Assembly (NCBI GenBank): GCA_016218465.1
Contig: JACREA010000027.1
Span: forward strand, 1-5,208
DNA length: 5,208 nucleotides
From: Nitrosomonadales bacterium
Lineage (GTDB): Bacteria > Pseudomonadota > Gammaproteobacteria > Burkholderiales > Gallionellaceae
Direction of reading: 5' to 3'
The position numbers and the translations under genes are program-made. The first letter of the stretch is position 1. Every line of letters starts with the position of its first letter. Of the stretch, positions 5,106 through 5,208 are shown in pieces. The notes beneath the pieces were generated by a model, which ran no database searches, was not told the DNA's origin, and saw nothing but the letters and a program-made list of their open reading frames with translations.

Positions 5106-5177
5106 ATGTCATTGAGATGCAGAGACTGTGAAAATTGTTTTATTAAAACAGGAGCTGGGGTGGCTGGCCCTGAATAA
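5106..5177 (+). CDS. Possible 23-codon mini-gene with CxxCxxC (doubtful)
   Basis: ATG 5106 follows AGGA (5096-5099) by 6 bases, a good ribosome-site spacing. It opens a 23-residue frame (MSLRCRDCENCFIKTGAGVA then GPE) ending at TAA 5175-5177. The three cysteines (5, 8, 11) form CxxCxxC, a pattern that can bind metal. A terminator-like hairpin overlaps the stop. No good upstream promoter is seen; a TATAGT at 5048-5053 lacks a -35. The frame is short enough to be chance. Confidence 0.15.
   Translation: MSLRCRDCENCFIKTGAGVAGPE
5136..5150. promoter_or_regulatory. AT-rich 15-bp palindrome upstream of the membrane-protein gene
   Basis: TGTTTTA and TAAAACA flank a central T, giving a perfect 7-bp-arm palindrome. 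It lies 70 bases upstream of the ATG of the minus-strand membrane-protein gene, in the region where its promoter should be. The size and symmetry suit a dimeric repressor site, but no regulator can be named. Confidence 0.35.
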
Positions 5178-5204
5178 ATAAATATCCCGGGCAGCTATTT
5201 TTTT
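5161..5204 (+). terminator. Terminator-like hairpin with T7 tail at right edge
   Basis: TGGCT (5161-5165) and GCCC (5167-5170) pair with GGGC (5189-5192) and AGCTA (5193-5197), leaving G5166 bulged, one G-U pair and an 18-base AT-rich loop. A run of seven T (5198-5204) follows on the plus strand. The T tail fits intrinsic termination of a plus-strand transcript; the large loop makes it less certain. No established plus-strand gene ends here; the only candidate is the mini-gene at 5106-5177. Confidence 0.35.
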
Positions 5205-5208
5205 GAAA

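Overview
The window looks like a chromosomal segment of a betaproteobacterium, possibly of the Nitrosomonadales type; the lineage is inferred from protein resemblance only and the species is not determined. The left half is core information-processing DNA. It has the 3' end of dnaG (primase), then a complete rpoD (housekeeping sigma factor), then a CAU-anticodon tRNA read best as tRNA-Ile2. This is the dnaG-rpoD part of the macromolecular synthesis operon. rpsU, if present, would lie left of the window.

Layout, left to right. Positions 1-641 hold the C-terminal part of DnaG. Positions 642-846 are the dnaG-rpoD spacer, with a perfect TATAAT box and an inverted repeat ending on the putative -35 box. 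Positions 847-2784 are rpoD. Positions 2794-2870 are the tRNA, only 9 bases past the rpoD stop, followed at once by a strong hairpin that probably ends the whole transcript.

The right half (2954-5208) is a looser, accessory-looking stretch of small genes for exported or membrane proteins: a lipoprotein with one Ig-like repeat domain (minus), a periplasmic Sel1-repeat protein (plus), a surface-adhesin-E-like secreted protein (minus) and a single-pass membrane protein (minus). A REP-like inverted pair lies between the convergent Sel1 and adhesin-E-like genes. No transposase, integrase, CRISPR array or toxin-antitoxin pair is visible.

The core genes work together: primase for replication, sigma-70 for transcription and a tRNA for AUA decoding. 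The envelope genes do not form an evident operon or pathway. No clear new multi-gene system is seen. The points most worth a second look are an Arg-to-Leu change at a highly conserved -10-recognition position of RpoD, a dnaX-type A AAA AAG heptamer upstream of a perfect 10-bp hairpin inside the small membrane-protein gene, the REP-like element, and several dyads placed where operators would be.
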